DNA of 64,000 nucleotides from the NCBI GenBank assembly GCA_046347625.1, contig JAXMFU010000005.1, positions 434,001 through 498,000 on the forward strand, in the 5' to 3' direction. The translations under genes were made by a program, and so were the position numbers. The stretch comes from CAIMUS01 sp046347625 (GTDB taxonomy: Bacteria > Pseudomonadota > Gammaproteobacteria > Competibacterales > Competibacteraceae). Numbering within the stretch: position 1 is the stretch's first letter; every line of letters starts with the position of its first letter. The notes below the pieces were generated by a model that was given only the letters and a program-made list of their open reading frames with translations, was not told the origin of the DNA and searched no databases. Below are positions 42,608 to 52,399 of this stretch, one piece after another.

Positions 42608-44614
42608 ATGTTCGATAAAATTCTGATTGCCAACCGCGGTGAGATCGCCTGTCGTGTAGCCCTGACCTGCAAGCGGCTGGGTGTCCGTACCGTGGCCGTG
42701 TATTCCGAAGCCGATGCCAATGCCCGCCATGTCTTGCTGTGCGACGAAGCCTATCTGCTGGGACCGGCACCGTCGCGGGAGAGCTATCTGCGCGGCGACT
42801 TGATACTGGAGATTGCCCGGCAAAGCGGCGCCCAGGCGATTCATCCCGGCTATGGGTTTCTCTCCGAAAACGCGGACTTTGCCGCCGCCTGCGAGGCCGC
42901 CGGTATTACTTTCATCGGTCCGCCGGCCGACGCCATCCTGGCGATGGGCTCCAAGAGCGCCGCCAAGGCCATTATGGCGCGGACGGAGGTGCCGCTGGTG
43001 CCGGGCTATCACGGTGAGCAACAGGATTACGCGACCCTGGCGCAGGCGGCGGAGGAAATCGGCTATCCCGTATTGATCAAGGCTTCCGCCGGCGGCGGTG
43101 GCAAAGGCATGCGGGTGGTGGAAACCGCCGAGCAGTTCGAGAACGGCCTGGCCGCCGCCAAACGCGAGGCCGGCGCGGCTTTCGGCAACGATCGGGTGCT
43201 GGTGGAAAAATATCTGATCAAGCCCCGCCATATCGAAATCCAGGTCTTTGCCGACCGGCAGGGCAATGCCGTATACCTGTTCGAGCGCGATTGCTCGATC
43301 CAGCGCCGGCATCAGAAAGTGCTGGAAGAAGCGCCGGCCCCCGGTATGGACCCCGAGCGGCGCCGGCAAATGGGCGAAGCGGCCGTGGCCGCCGCCCGGG
43401 CCATCGGTTATGTCGGCGCCGGCACGGTGGAATTCATCGCTCAGCAGGACGGCCGCTTTTTCTTCATGGAAATGAACACCCGCTTGCAGGTCGAACACCC
43501 GGTCACCGAGATGATCACCGAGCAGGATCTGGTCGAATGGCAACTACGGGTCGCCGCCGGTGAACCCCTACCCTGTACCCAGGAACATCTGGGGATCACC
43601 GGTCACGCCTTCGAGGCCCGGATCTACGCCGAAGACCCCGAGCGGGATTTTCTGCCGGCCATCGGCCGGCTGGAATACCTCCGTACTCCCGCCGAGGGTC
43701 CCCATGTCCGCATCGACACCGGCGTGCGCCAAGGCGATGAGGTCAGCATGCATTACGATCCCATGATCGCCAAGCTGATCGTATGGGATCGGAACCGCGG
43801 CAGTGCCTTGCGCCGCCTGCGGCAGGCCCTGGCCGACTATCAGGTGGTCGGCGTCACCACCAATCTGAATTTTCTCGCCGCCGTGGCGGCGCATCCAGCC
43901 TTCGCAGCCGGCGACCTGAACACTGGTTTTATCGAGCAACACCGGGCGGAACTGTTGCCGGATAAACAACCGGTCTCCGATCGTATTCTGGCATTGGCCA
44001 CTCTGGGACGGCTGTTAAAGGTCAATGCTGAAGCCGCCGAGCGCGCCGCTCGATCCGGCGATCCCTGGTCACCCTGGCATTCGACCAACGGCTGGCATTT
44101 AAACGAGGAACCGCACCGGACCTTGTACTTCCGGGACGGCCAACAGGAACTCAGCGTGATGGTGCATTACCGGGCCGACCATAGCCTGCTGGATCTGCCG
44201 GGCGGTCGGATGACGGTGCGGGGTGAGTTACTTCCCAACGGCAACGATATCCTGGCCGACTTGGACGGACTACGGCTGCACGCCACTTTGGTCAGGCAGG
44301 GCAACGAACTGATCATTTTTACCCAGGGTGAGAGTCATCGGTTGACGCTGCGCAATCCGCTGACCGAAGGGATGGAGGACGAAGTCGATACCGGCAGTCT
44401 GGCTTCGCCCATGCCGGGTGCTATCATTGCGGTGTTGGTGGAAGCCGGGCAAAAGGTAGAACAGGGCGATCCTCTGATGATGCTGGAGGCGATGAAGATG
44501 GAACATACCATCACCGCGCCGTATGCCGGTAAAGTGGAGAGTATCCGCTACCAGGTCGGCGAGCAGGTGCAGGAAGGCGTAGAATTGCTGGTAATCGGCG
44601 AAGATATAGAGTAA
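42608..44614 (+). CDS. liuD: Methylcrotonyl-CoA carboxylase, biotin-containing (alpha) subunit
   Basis: A 668-residue biotin carboxylase plus biotin carrier. The N-terminal domain starts KILIANRGEIACRVA. The ATP-grasp loop is KASAGGGGKGMRVV, and EMNTRLQVEHPVTE is the conserved carboxylase block. The biotin domain is at the end with LEAMKMEHTI (biotinylated Lys630). It carboxylates biotin for use by the beta subunit. It is the last clear leucine-pathway gene here; no HMG-CoA lyase gene follows. Confidence 0.95.
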   Translation: MFDKILIANRGEIACRVALTCKRLGVRTVAVYSEADANARHVLLCDEAYLLGPAPSRESYLRGDLILEIARQSGAQAIHPGYGFLSENADFAAACEAAGITFIGPPADAILAMGSKSAAKAIMARTEVPLVPGYHGEQQDYATLAQAAEEIGYPVLIKASAGGGGKGMRVVETAEQFENGLAAAKREAGAAFGNDRVLVEKYLIKPRHIEIQVFADRQGNAVYLFERDCSIQRRHQKVLEEAPAPGMDPERRRQMGEAAVAAARAIGYVGAGTVEFIAQQDGRFFFMEMNTRLQVEHPVTEMITEQDLVEWQLRVAAGEPLPCTQEHLGITGHAFEARIYAEDPERDFLPAIGRLEYLRTPAEGPHVRIDTGVRQGDEVSMHYDPMIAKLIVWDRNRGSALRRLRQALADYQVVGVTTNLNFLAAVAAHPAFAAGDLNTGFIEQHRAELLPDKQPVSDRILALATLGRLLKVNAEAAERAARSGDPWSPWHSTNGWHLNEEPHRTLYFRDGQQELSVMVHYRADHSLLDLPGGRMTVRGELLPNGNDILADLDGLRLHATLVRQGNELIIFTQGESHRLTLRNPLTEGMEDEVDTGSLASPMPGAIIAVLVEAGQKVEQGDPLMMLEAMKMEHTITAPYAGKVESIRYQVGEQVQEGVELLVIGEDIE

Positions 44615-44744
44615 AGCAATCGGAGTCGGCGTATAGTAACCGGGCACAGGGTTGGCGTAATATAGCCCAGTGTCAGATACCAGGGGTAGGTTGGACCGCC
44701 GTGTCCTCCTGCCCTTATTTGCATTAAAGAGGTATTGAAAAATA

Positions 44745-46610
44745 ATGTACCTTGCGAAGCTAGAACCAGAGGCTGAGTCCATGTCAGAGGCAAGCCAAGC
44801 GACCTTGGATATTTCCCCGTCACGCTATATCGAAAAATACGATCTGCGCACCGGTGCCGTGATCGACGAACAGATCAAACCGGAACAGTTGCTGGTGCAT
44901 GCGCACCGCGACTTCCATTTCATGGACTTCGAGGCCCGAAGAATCATGAGCCGGGTCATGCGGACCACCGGCGACCGCGAGCTGGCGCGCAATAAAGTGC
45001 GCCGCATGCGCCGATGGGGTTATCGGATGATCGATCGGCTGGCCCGCGTTATCGGCAAGAAGAAGGCCGAGAAAGTGGCCAGAGCGCTGTTGGGCCTTGC
45101 CCACCACAACTATCATTACCGCTTTAAGCCCCTGCCGGTGACCGGCGCCGAGGCGGAAAAGCGAATCAGGCAGTTGCGCCAGGATGCCCAGGCGCAATTT
45201 GCTAAAACGATGGTCGATGGCAAGCCGGCCTTACGGGTGCTGCTTACCGGTGGCACCGGCTTCATCGGTCAGGAAATCATCTGGCAGGCGGCGCGTGACG
45301 ACACCATCGTCGAGATGGTGATCCTGATCCGGCCCAAGACGATTAAAGACCGCAAGACCGGACAGGTCGAGCGCATCATGTCGCCGGCCGAGCGCGGTGC
45401 TGAATTGTTACGCCTGTTGTGGCTGGAAACCCCGGAGCAACAGGCCAAGTTCCGCTTTGTCGCCGGCGATATCGAGCAGCCGATGCTGGGCGTGGCGCCC
45501 GCGGAACTGACCCGACTGGAGCAAACCATCACCCATGTCGTCCACAGCGCCGCCAGCGTCTCCTTCGACGACACCTACGAAGCGACTTATCAGAGCAATG
45601 TAACCGGTACCCAAAACGCCCTGGTGTTTTCGCTGCATTTGCAGCAGACACCCGGCAGTCCATTTGTCGAGCATATCGGCATCGAGACCTCATATATCCA
45701 TGGCCGCCAGATGCGGGAGCCTTCCCAGGAAGACACCTTGGTGTTTCCCAGCAATTACTATAATAACTATTATGAACTGACCAAGGCGATGGCCTCGATC
45801 GAGACCGAGAAGAGCATGCTCTTGCAAGGGCTGCGGGTGCTACAACTCTGCCCGGCCATTGTGATTGGGAAATTGCGTACCGGGGATAACCGGGGCGACA
45901 CCAAAGTGGTCAATGCGCCTATCAATATGTTCGGTCGGATTCATGAAACGATTGCGGATTCGCACAGTTCGCTGGCACAACGCTCGGTTGCCGGCTTGAT
46001 GGCACGCTTAGCCTGTGTGTTTCCCGCCGATCCCGGCGCCCAGCTTAACCTGATTACGGTGGATTGGGTGGTGAGGGGGATTATGGCGACGCTGTATCAT
46101 CCCGAGGCGGTCGGCGAACGCATTCATCTCGCGTCTGACAAACACCTCACCCCCAAAGCGATTGGGCAAATCTTCAAGGAAGAGTTGGGCTTGAGTATCC
46201 ACTATGTAGAGCCGACCTTATTCCGCACGCTGCTGTTGCCGGTCTTTGTCGGTGCCTTGAATCTGTTCAAGCGGAACAAGCAGGCCAATGCGCTTGGAAA
46301 ACTGGCCACTCTGTTCGGTGGTTACGCCGAATGGGATCAGCCGATCCACGAAGTGGGCAAGGACCTCGAGGTGTTGAAAATGCAGGGACCGCGGCCGGAT
46401 ATGGAATATGCCTTCCGGATGCTGTGCCGGCACAATCTCTATATTCAGCATTTCGGGCAGGTCCGGGATTCGAAGGAAATCTCGCGGCGGGAAAAGCAAT
46501 GGAAGCAATTTATCGATGATCTGGAGAAACGCACGGGACGTCGGGTAGGCGACATATCGGCCGAAGAGTTCCATAAGGAAGCCGCCGCTCATTTGGATTT
46601 CGTGCAGTAA
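44745..46610 (+). CDS. Fatty acyl-CoA reductase (SDR, NAD_binding_4)
   Basis: A 621-residue protein. About 160 N-terminal residues are helical and basic. A male-sterility-type NAD(P)-binding domain follows: LLTGGTGFIGQEI (residues 167-179), HVVHSAASVSFDD, and the active-site NNYYELTKAMAS (Tyr and Lys). It resembles bacterial fatty acyl-CoA reductases that make fatty aldehydes or alcohols for wax esters. ATG 44745 is used; ATG 44781 is possible. It lies 130 bases after liuD and could be in the same transcript. A wax synthase gene is not seen in the window. Confidence 0.82.
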   Translation: MYLAKLEPEAESMSEASQATLDISPSRYIEKYDLRTGAVIDEQIKPEQLLVHAHRDFHFMDFEARRIMSRVMRTTGDRELARNKVRRMRRWGYRMIDRLARVIGKKKAEKVARALLGLAHHNYHYRFKPLPVTGAEAEKRIRQLRQDAQAQFAKTMVDGKPALRVLLTGGTGFIGQEIIWQAARDDTIVEMVILIRPKTIKDRKTGQVERIMSPAERGAELLRLLWLETPEQQAKFRFVAGDIEQPMLGVAPAELTRLEQTITHVVHSAASVSFDDTYEATYQSNVTGTQNALVFSLHLQQTPGSPFVEHIGIETSYIHGRQMREPSQEDTLVFPSNYYNNYYELTKAMASIETEKSMLLQGLRVLQLCPAIVIGKLRTGDNRGDTKVVNAPINMFGRIHETIADSHSSLAQRSVAGLMARLACVFPADPGAQLNLITVDWVVRGIMATLYHPEAVGERIHLASDKHLTPKAIGQIFKEELGLSIHYVEPTLFRTLLLPVFVGALNLFKRNKQANALGKLATLFGGYAEWDQPIHEVGKDLEVLKMQGPRPDMEYAFRMLCRHNLYIQHFGQVRDSKEISRREKQWKQFIDDLEKRTGRRVGDISAEEFHKEAAAHLDFVQ

Positions 46611-46928
46611 GCGATTGTAGGGTGGGCGAAGCTCCGGAGGGTGGGCAAAGGCGCCTAACGCCGTGCCCACCGAGCATTTGTAGGGTGCGCCCTGCGCACC
46701 GTTGAGCATTTGTAGGGTGCGCAGGGCGCACCCTTAAGTAGGGTGGACAAAGGCGCAAAGCGCCGTACCCACCAAGCCTATCGTAACCGACCGTAGGCCG
46801 GAATAAGCGGAGCGCAAGCGAAGCGTTTCCGGCAAGCAAGGTGTCTGAATGCTGGAGAAGAAGGATACTGATGAATTGCGCCAAGCGTTGGTATCTTTCC
46901 CAAACCAAAGCTGAAAATAATCCGAGGA
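46611..46928. repeat. Array of intergenic palindromic repeats
   Basis: About 300 bases without a gene. It holds GTAGGGTGGGC / GCCGTGCCCACC pairs near 46620-46670, two direct copies of GAGCATTTGTAGGGTGCG (46672-46689 and 46704-46721) able to pair with GGCGCACCC, and a further GGGTGGAC...GTACCCACC pair. It ends with a GTAGGCCGGAATAAGCGGAG copy (46793-46833). It looks like an accumulation site for several REP-type families. Confidence 0.65.
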
Positions 46929-46961
46929 ATGGCAACACTCGCTGACGATAGCCGTCAAATC

Positions 46962-47216
46962 ATGAATTATGAGCTAACCGAACATGCCCGTGAAAGCCTG
47001 GCGAAGCGTTCTAATATTCGTCTGGAATGGTTGCAGCGGGTATTGGAAAAACCACAACAGGTTGAACCCGATCCAATCGATCCAGAATTGGAACATCGAC
47101 TCGGACGGATTGATGAATACGAGGGACGGGTATTGCGGGTAATTGTAAATACGACGGCTACGCCGCTTCGAATAGTTACAGTTTATTTTGATCGCAATAT
47201 GGGTAAGAAACTATGA
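46962..47216 (+). CDS. DUF4258-type small protein (possible toxin)
   Basis: An 84-residue protein: ELTEHARESLAKRSNIRLEW then a basic-aromatic end IVTVYFDRNMGKKL. This pattern is typical of the DUF4258 family, distantly related to RelE/BrnT-type toxins. ATG 46962 is chosen; an upstream in-frame ATG at 46929 follows GAGGA too closely. It overlaps the following DUF2283 gene by four bases. A toxin role is inferred from pairing and fold resemblance only. Confidence 0.7.
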   Translation: MNYELTEHARESLAKRSNIRLEWLQRVLEKPQQVEPDPIDPELEHRLGRIDEYEGRVLRVIVNTTATPLRIVTVYFDRNMGKKL

Positions 47217-47440
47217 AACTGCGGATTGACGAAGAGGCCGATGCATTGCACCTGGAGTTGGTGGATGTTCCGGTCGTTGAATCGGAAGAAGTCGCCCCTG
47301 GCGTAATCGTGGATTATGATGATTCCGATCAGGTCGTTGGCATTGAAGTGCTGTACCTGTCAAAACGGACTCAGCCAGTAAATCTGATGGATTTTCAATT
47401 TGTGACCCATCCAAAGCGATTGATGGCAGCGGGAAGATAA
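47213..47440 (+). CDS. DUF2283 small protein (possible antitoxin)
   Basis: A 75-residue acidic protein: MKLRIDEEADALHLELVDV, a central EVAPGVIVDYDDSDQVVGIEVL. This is the classic DUF2283 pattern. It overlaps the DUF4258 gene, a pairing seen widely and resembling toxin-antitoxin modules. It ends 12 bases before the convergent stop of the large restriction enzyme gene. Confidence 0.82.
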   Translation: MKLRIDEEADALHLELVDVPVVESEEVAPGVIVDYDDSDQVVGIEVLYLSKRTQPVNLMDFQFVTHPKRLMAAGR

Positions 47441-47451
47441 AGCAGACTTTA

Positions 47452-50400
47452 TCAAAGCCGTATCGTCACCTCCAAATCACCCGCCGCCACCGCATTCATA
47501 TAAGCCAGAATCAAATCCCGGGTGAGATAGCGGCCGAATTGCTGTTCGTCCTGTTCCTGCACAATGGGAAATTGCTCCAGGATGTAAGCGGCGTCCTTAC
47601 GGTCGATGCCGTAAAGATGAAAGAACAGCGCATCCAGTCTGGCCAGCCGGTGGCGCCGGTCGTCCTCATCCCAGACGAAAGGCTCGCCGTCATAACCCAT
47701 GTCCCCGGCAAAGGGTTTCATGTCCACCGCGGTGTAAACGAGACGGAGTACCTGAGCGCGGATGAAGTCGGCGATTTTGTGGTTGCCGAGATTCTTCTCG
47801 AAATCCTCTGCCGGTATGACTGGAATCTGCTCTACGATGTAAAGATTTAAATGCTGTCCTTGCACCTTCTGACGGGCGATATAATCGAAGACGAATGAAT
47901 TCAAATTGGCAAGTAGCAATGGAGCAAAACAGCGATACTCTTGCTCTTGCTTTTCCATCGGTAGCAGAACTGGTAATGTATTGCCAAATCCATATAACAC
48001 CATGGCCGTTGCAATCATCGTGCGCATATTGGTAGGTGCCGTTACATCCTTAAAGGCCAGGGTCCATTTGATTTTCGATAAACCTTCAAGCTGTTGCCGA
48101 TCGATCCAGAATTGCGGCGCAGGCAACCAATTCACATCCTTATGCTGTTCCAGACTGGCCGGCTCAGGTTGTGCCGGACGATGGAGATTATCCGGATTTA
48201 CCACAATGCCTGCCGCCCGATGGTCATAAGTCTGCACCATCTTACCCTCGTAGAGCGGCACATACTCTTCATTTGTTCTACGCCAGACATTACCCCCAAC
48301 TGGATAAAAACCATCCGCCTCCAGTTCATCCCGGCGTTTGAAAAGATGAGAATCGTTGGTCATATCGAACATGCGCATATAACGCACCGGCCATACCTGT
48401 TTTGGCGGATCGGTGCGCCGGTCCACCAGTACCGGACAGCGGCTGTAAATAGCCTTGGTGATTTCGGCATCACGACGATAACGGAAAATAGGCGCGGTGC
48501 CGGTATTCGGGTTGACGGCAATGAAATCCGCCGCACTCAGGGTAAAAGAACGCTCCGGGTCGTTCAATTCATCGACCGAGTGTAGAAAGAAAGCGCAGCG
48601 GGCTTCGGAAAAAGTACGTTGCGGACCGCCGAAAACGAATGCACAGAATTTGAAACGGCTGTCCACGTCAGGAAAAAAGCCGGTACGATTTTCAAAATCC
48701 AGCAACGCTCCCAATCGTCCGGCGGTAGCGATACCCTTGAAAAACTCGCTGGCGCCTTTATCCGAAGCGATGCCTGAAGGCGTCAGTAAACCGACAATGC
48801 CATTGGCTTTAATCAGGTGTTGCGCGCGTTCCACGAACAGGGAATAGATATTTACATCACCGCCGGACAGCAGCGGATACTCGCCGTTTTCCCTGGCAAT
48901 GCGGGCGGCGGTTTCCGCCTGTTGTCTGGCTTGCTGATAATCCTGCCATAACCGGTCGCCGGACTTTTCCAACCGCGCAATCAGCCGCTTGCGATCGGCG
49001 GCGCGGGCGGATTGTGCGATTTCCGGCTTGCGGGCGGCGAACCATTCCACCTCCTGAAGTTTCAGCCGATCCCAGGGGGGATTACCGATGATGGCATCGA
49101 ACCCGCCCTGCGGATACCCGCTTTCCAGATGGCGCCAGACGGTAGGAAAGGCGACCTCCCAATGCAGAAAATGCTCCTGTGCGGCCAAGCCAAGCGCCTG
49201 TTCGAGCAAGCTTTGCACCGCTTTCGCGGCGGCATCGGCAGTCTTTGCGACCAGGACCGTTCCCGCGTTGACAATATCCATAAGCTCGCCGAAGCGACCG
49301 GACAGCAAGTCCGCCAGGTTGCGTTGTTCGGTGGAATCCTTCGCGGCGCGGGCCGGTGTCAGCCAGCGCAGGGCATGCCAGAAATCGAGCAATTTACGCA
49401 GCGGCGCCAAACCGGTATCGATCTGCTCGAATAGAAACCTGGATCGATGTACCTCGGCGATATCGACATCCGTCAGGTCCGCCAACCGGTTCATGCTGTC
49501 GGTGGCGACCGCAATCCGGGTCAGTTCGTTCTGATGGAAGATGGCGCCGAAGCGGCTGAACTCGTCCAGCATCTTGTGCACCCGCTCACCATACAGGGCA
49601 TCGCCGGTGCGCAAGCTATGATCCAGGAACGACAACGGCGCGCCTACCGTAAAGGTATGCAGCCACAGGGCCACTTTGGCCAGTTCCACCGCCATCGGAT
49701 TCTTATCCACGCCATGGATGACCCGCTTAAGGATCATCCGCCGGACGATATGGCGATCGTCGAGTTGAGCAAGGTCCACGGTCCAGCCGTTTTCCTGACA
49801 GGAAGCCAACAGGCGCTCGCGAATTGCGGCGATCCGCTGCGCCAGCGGCGAGACATAAGGGCTGTCCGACTCGGCCCAGTCGACCTGGGCGGTACTGTCG
49901 GCGATATGCTCCAGGACCTGATCCGCCAGGTAGTCCACCAGACTGACCAGGAAGTGACCGCTGCCCATGGCGGGATCGCAGACTTTCAAATTCAGGATCT
50001 GTTCGGTGGGATCGAGCGCCTGCAATGTCCGCAAGCGCTCGGACTTGGGCGAACGAAGCCGTGCCAGTTCCTTGGCTTTTGCCTGAAAAGCTCGAGCACG
50101 TTCGGAAATCAAGGGGCCGATGGTTTGCTCGATGAGCAACAGCACCAGGGTATCGTGCGTGTAATAACTGCCGGTATTGCGGCGGGCGAAGATATTGGGC
50201 CGGATGCAAATCCGACCGGTCGTATCGGTTACCACGCTGTATTCGAGCAGGCGCTCATAAATAGAGCCGAGATGTTGCACCGACAGATCGCGGTAATTGA
50301 TCCACTGTCGTCTATCCCCGGCGGCACGGCGTGAAAGGCCGTCGATCAGCGGCGCCAGCACGGCGTCGGGCAGTCTGACCCGCTCCAGCAAAGGATGGGT

Positions 50401-51546
50401 CTTGTCCTCGAACAAGCCGCCGTTATAAGGGGGCACACCGAGAGCGGTATCACCACCATCGATAATACGGAAGAGATCTTTAAGATGATTGTAATAGCGG
50501 CCGGCACCGGCACTGAAAACATCGGCGGCATCGATACGGCCGGCGAGCGCTTCCCGAATCTTCCGCAGGGAATAATCGTCATAGCGGGAATCATGAACCG
50601 GCAGCAGATTCCGGTCCTCGGCGTACAGCACGAACAGCAGGCGATAGAGCAGAATAAGCGCTTCCCGGCGCACGCTTTCAAGATACTCCAGCGAATAGGG
50701 CGCCGGGGCCATTGGATCGTGCTCCGCCAGCGCTTCCACCAACCGGGGAAAGACTTGAGCGAACACCCATTCACCCAAATCTTGGGAGACCCGCTCTTCC
50801 CAATGGCGGCTCTCCGCCAGAGCGATTTGCTGAAAGGTCCTGCCGGCGGTATCGTCGAATTGAGGAACAAAGCCGGCGCGCCCGAACAGCAAATAAAAGA
50901 CTTTCAAAAAATGCGCTGTGTCCCGGCTTTCCGGGCTGAATAGATCGGCCTGCAATCCCGGCAAACCGGCCGGCAATGCCAGATCGATTTCCAGGAATTC
51001 CTCCGAACGGGAGCGCGCCCCCTGGAAATACAGGCGCCAGTGCCGGCCATTGGTGAGGATTCCCCATTGGATGGCACGCTCGGAGGCCACTTCCACCCGA
51101 CTCAAATAACGCAGTATCTGATTGGACGGCGCGGTGGCGTCCAGTAAATCGGCCTGATCGCCTCGATCCAAAGGCCGCTGCCAGCGCTTGGACTCGACAA
51201 TAGCAATGCCGTGACGATAGCGCTGTTCCTCCTTGCGCTCCGTCAGGGCGGCCTTTTTACTGTCGGCATCGGCGAACAGCAGGATATCCGGTACATCCTG
51301 CCGGCCTTTGCCGGAGGCGGTCTGCTGCGGCAAAACGTGCTCCCAGCCCAGCGCCTGCAATACCTTACCGATAATATCGGCCTCGGTGGTTGCCTCATTG
51401 ACTTGGCTGGTGGCGCTAAAAGGGGCGAAAATGGCGCTTATCTGATCCTGAAAATGCGTGAAATCAGCTTCACTCAATCGCTTCCAGGCGTTGGTTTCTT
51501 TAATACCCTCCCGCAGAAAATCCTGGCTGAACAGCTTGCCTTGCAT
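47452..51546 (-). CDS. Type IIG-like restriction-modification enzyme (Eco57I-type N6-adenine methylase)
   Basis: A 1364-residue single-chain enzyme. An N-terminal nuclease-like domain has DVPDILLFAD...GIAIVESKRW (PD-ExK pattern, residues about 85-120). Methylase motif I is CDPAMGSGHFLVSLVDYLAD (residue 524 on) and motif IV is IIGNPPWDRLK (NPPW from residue 822). A long C-terminal specificity region follows. NPPW with motif I upstream is typical of N6-adenine methylases. Cleavage and modification are likely in one polypeptide. It has no partner helicase or Pgl/BREX genes nearby, so BREX is unlikely. Confidence 0.85.
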   Translation of the reverse strand: MQGKLFSQDFLREGIKETNAWKRLSEADFTHFQDQISAIFAPFSATSQVNEATTEADIIGKVLQALGWEHVLPQQTASGKGRQDVPDILLFADADSKKAALTERKEEQRYRHGIAIVESKRWQRPLDRGDQADLLDATAPSNQILRYLSRVEVASERAIQWGILTNGRHWRLYFQGARSRSEEFLEIDLALPAGLPGLQADLFSPESRDTAHFLKVFYLLFGRAGFVPQFDDTAGRTFQQIALAESRHWEERVSQDLGEWVFAQVFPRLVEALAEHDPMAPAPYSLEYLESVRREALILLYRLLFVLYAEDRNLLPVHDSRYDDYSLRKIREALAGRIDAADVFSAGAGRYYNHLKDLFRIIDGGDTALGVPPYNGGLFEDKTHPLLERVRLPDAVLAPLIDGLSRRAAGDRRQWINYRDLSVQHLGSIYERLLEYSVVTDTTGRICIRPNIFARRNTGSYYTHDTLVLLLIEQTIGPLISERARAFQAKAKELARLRSPKSERLRTLQALDPTEQILNLKVCDPAMGSGHFLVSLVDYLADQVLEHIADSTAQVDWAESDSPYVSPLAQRIAAIRERLLASCQENGWTVDLAQLDDRHIVRRMILKRVIHGVDKNPMAVELAKVALWLHTFTVGAPLSFLDHSLRTGDALYGERVHKMLDEFSRFGAIFHQNELTRIAVATDSMNRLADLTDVDIAEVHRSRFLFEQIDTGLAPLRKLLDFWHALRWLTPARAAKDSTEQRNLADLLSGRFGELMDIVNAGTVLVAKTADAAAKAVQSLLEQALGLAAQEHFLHWEVAFPTVWRHLESGYPQGGFDAIIGNPPWDRLKLQEVEWFAARKPEIAQSARAADRKRLIARLEKSGDRLWQDYQQARQQAETAARIARENGEYPLLSGGDVNIYSLFVERAQHLIKANGIVGLLTPSGIASDKGASEFFKGIATAGRLGALLDFENRTGFFPDVDSRFKFCAFVFGGPQRTFSEARCAFFLHSVDELNDPERSFTLSAADFIAVNPNTGTAPIFRYRRDAEITKAIYSRCPVLVDRRTDPPKQVWPVRYMRMFDMTNDSHLFKRRDELEADGFYPVGGNVWRRTNEEYVPLYEGKMVQTYDHRAAGIVVNPDNLHRPAQPEPASLEQHKDVNWLPAPQFWIDRQQLEGLSKIKWTLAFKDVTAPTNMRTMIATAMVLYGFGNTLPVLLPMEKQEQEYRCFAPLLLANLNSFVFDYIARQKVQGQHLNLYIVEQIPVIPAEDFEKNLGNHKIADFIRAQVLRLVYTAVDMKPFAGDMGYDGEPFVWDEDDRRHRLARLDALFFHLYGIDRKDAAYILEQFPIVQEQDEQQFGRYLTRDLILAYMNAVAAGDLEVTIRL

Positions 51547-51759
51547 GGTGAGGTTGTCTCGCTAGTCGATGGCATGCTCAAGCATAGCACCATGGCTGAT
51601 GATTGTTGAACGGTGGATGCAGCCATAGTACCTTAGCCGAGGAAAGCTGGATTACGCTTCGCCGGCTCCGCTCCATCCAAGCTACGCCGCTACGGTTTGC
51701 TGTCCAAGGTACTGCCAGAACCGGAGCAGCAATCGCTCGATTCCACAGAAGATTACGTT
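51547..51759. other. Divergent spacer between type IIG and mntA-like genes
   Basis: A 213-base divergent region. It includes a GGATTACGCTTCGCCGGCTC / CGCTCCATCCAAGCTACGCC segment typical of intergenic repeats. No gene is seen. Both promoters should lie here. Confidence 0.4.
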
Positions 51760-52053
51760 ATGAACCGAGAGCAAGTGTTGTCACTGCTGAATCAGCACCG
51801 TGAGGATATTCAACACCGCTTTGCGGTAAAGCACCTTGCCCTGTTCGGCTCGGCTGCACGGGATGAAATGCATGAGGGTAGCGATGTCGATGTATTGGTG
51901 GAGTTCGAGGGGCCGGCGACTTTCGATGGTTACATGGGCTTGAAGTCCTTCCTGGAGGGTTTATTCAAGGTAAAAGTCGACCTCGTAACTAATAAAGGTT
52001 TAAAACCTCGTGCGCGGCCATACGTGGAGAAGGATTTGATCCATGTCGCGTGA
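51760..52053 (+). CDS. mntA: MntA-type minimal nucleotidyltransferase antitoxin
   Basis: A 97-residue nucleotidyltransferase. The active site reads FGSAARDEMHEGSDVDVLVE, a full GS-x10-D-x-D motif. MntA antitoxins adenylylate the HepT toxin on a Tyr to block it. The ATG at 51760 is used. It overlaps the HepT gene by 11 bases. The pair lies in a cluster of defence and toxin-antitoxin genes. Confidence 0.88.
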   Translation: MNREQVLSLLNQHREDIQHRFAVKHLALFGSAARDEMHEGSDVDVLVEFEGPATFDGYMGLKSFLEGLFKVKVDLVTNKGLKPRARPYVEKDLIHVA

Positions 52054-52399
52054 TTGGCTGCTTTATCTGGACGACATCGTGCAAAGTGCTGAGAAGATTT
52101 GTCGCTATGTAAATAATCTGTCGTTCGAGGAGTTTGCTGCAAATGATTTGGTATTCGAGGCAGTATTGTTCAATCTGCAAGTTATCGGGGAAGCAGCCAA
52201 GCAACTGCCAGAGGCTACAAAAGCAGCCATGCCGGAAATTGCATGGTCCGATGCCGCAAAATTTCGGGACTTCATTGCACATCATTACTTTGCGCTAGAC
52301 GCGCACATTGTCTGGGATGTCGCACGTCATCGCATTCCAAAGATTCTGGATGCAGCGCGGTCAATCCTCGACCGGTTTGCTCAGGACAGTAATGCGTAA
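52043..52399 (+). CDS. hepT: HepT-type toxin (HEPN, DUF86)
   Basis: A 118-residue HEPN-fold ribonuclease toxin. The catalytic motif R-x4-H-x-Y is present as RDFIAHHYF near residue 77, with the Tyr that MntA modifies. An upstream helix has FNLQVIGEAAKQLP, conserved in DUF86 proteins. It overlaps mntA. Length is normal and the frame is intact, so the module is likely functional. Confidence 0.88.
   Translation: MSRDWLLYLDDIVQSAEKICRYVNNLSFEEFAANDLVFEAVLFNLQVIGEAAKQLPEATKAAMPEIAWSDAAKFRDFIAHHYFALDAHIVWDVARHRIPKILDAARSILDRFAQDSNA

Noticed and set aside
47452..51546. Considered PglX of a BREX system for the large methylase
   Set aside because: No pglZ, brxC, brxA/B or brxL-like genes lie nearby, and an N-terminal PD-ExK-like region favours a type IIG enzyme.
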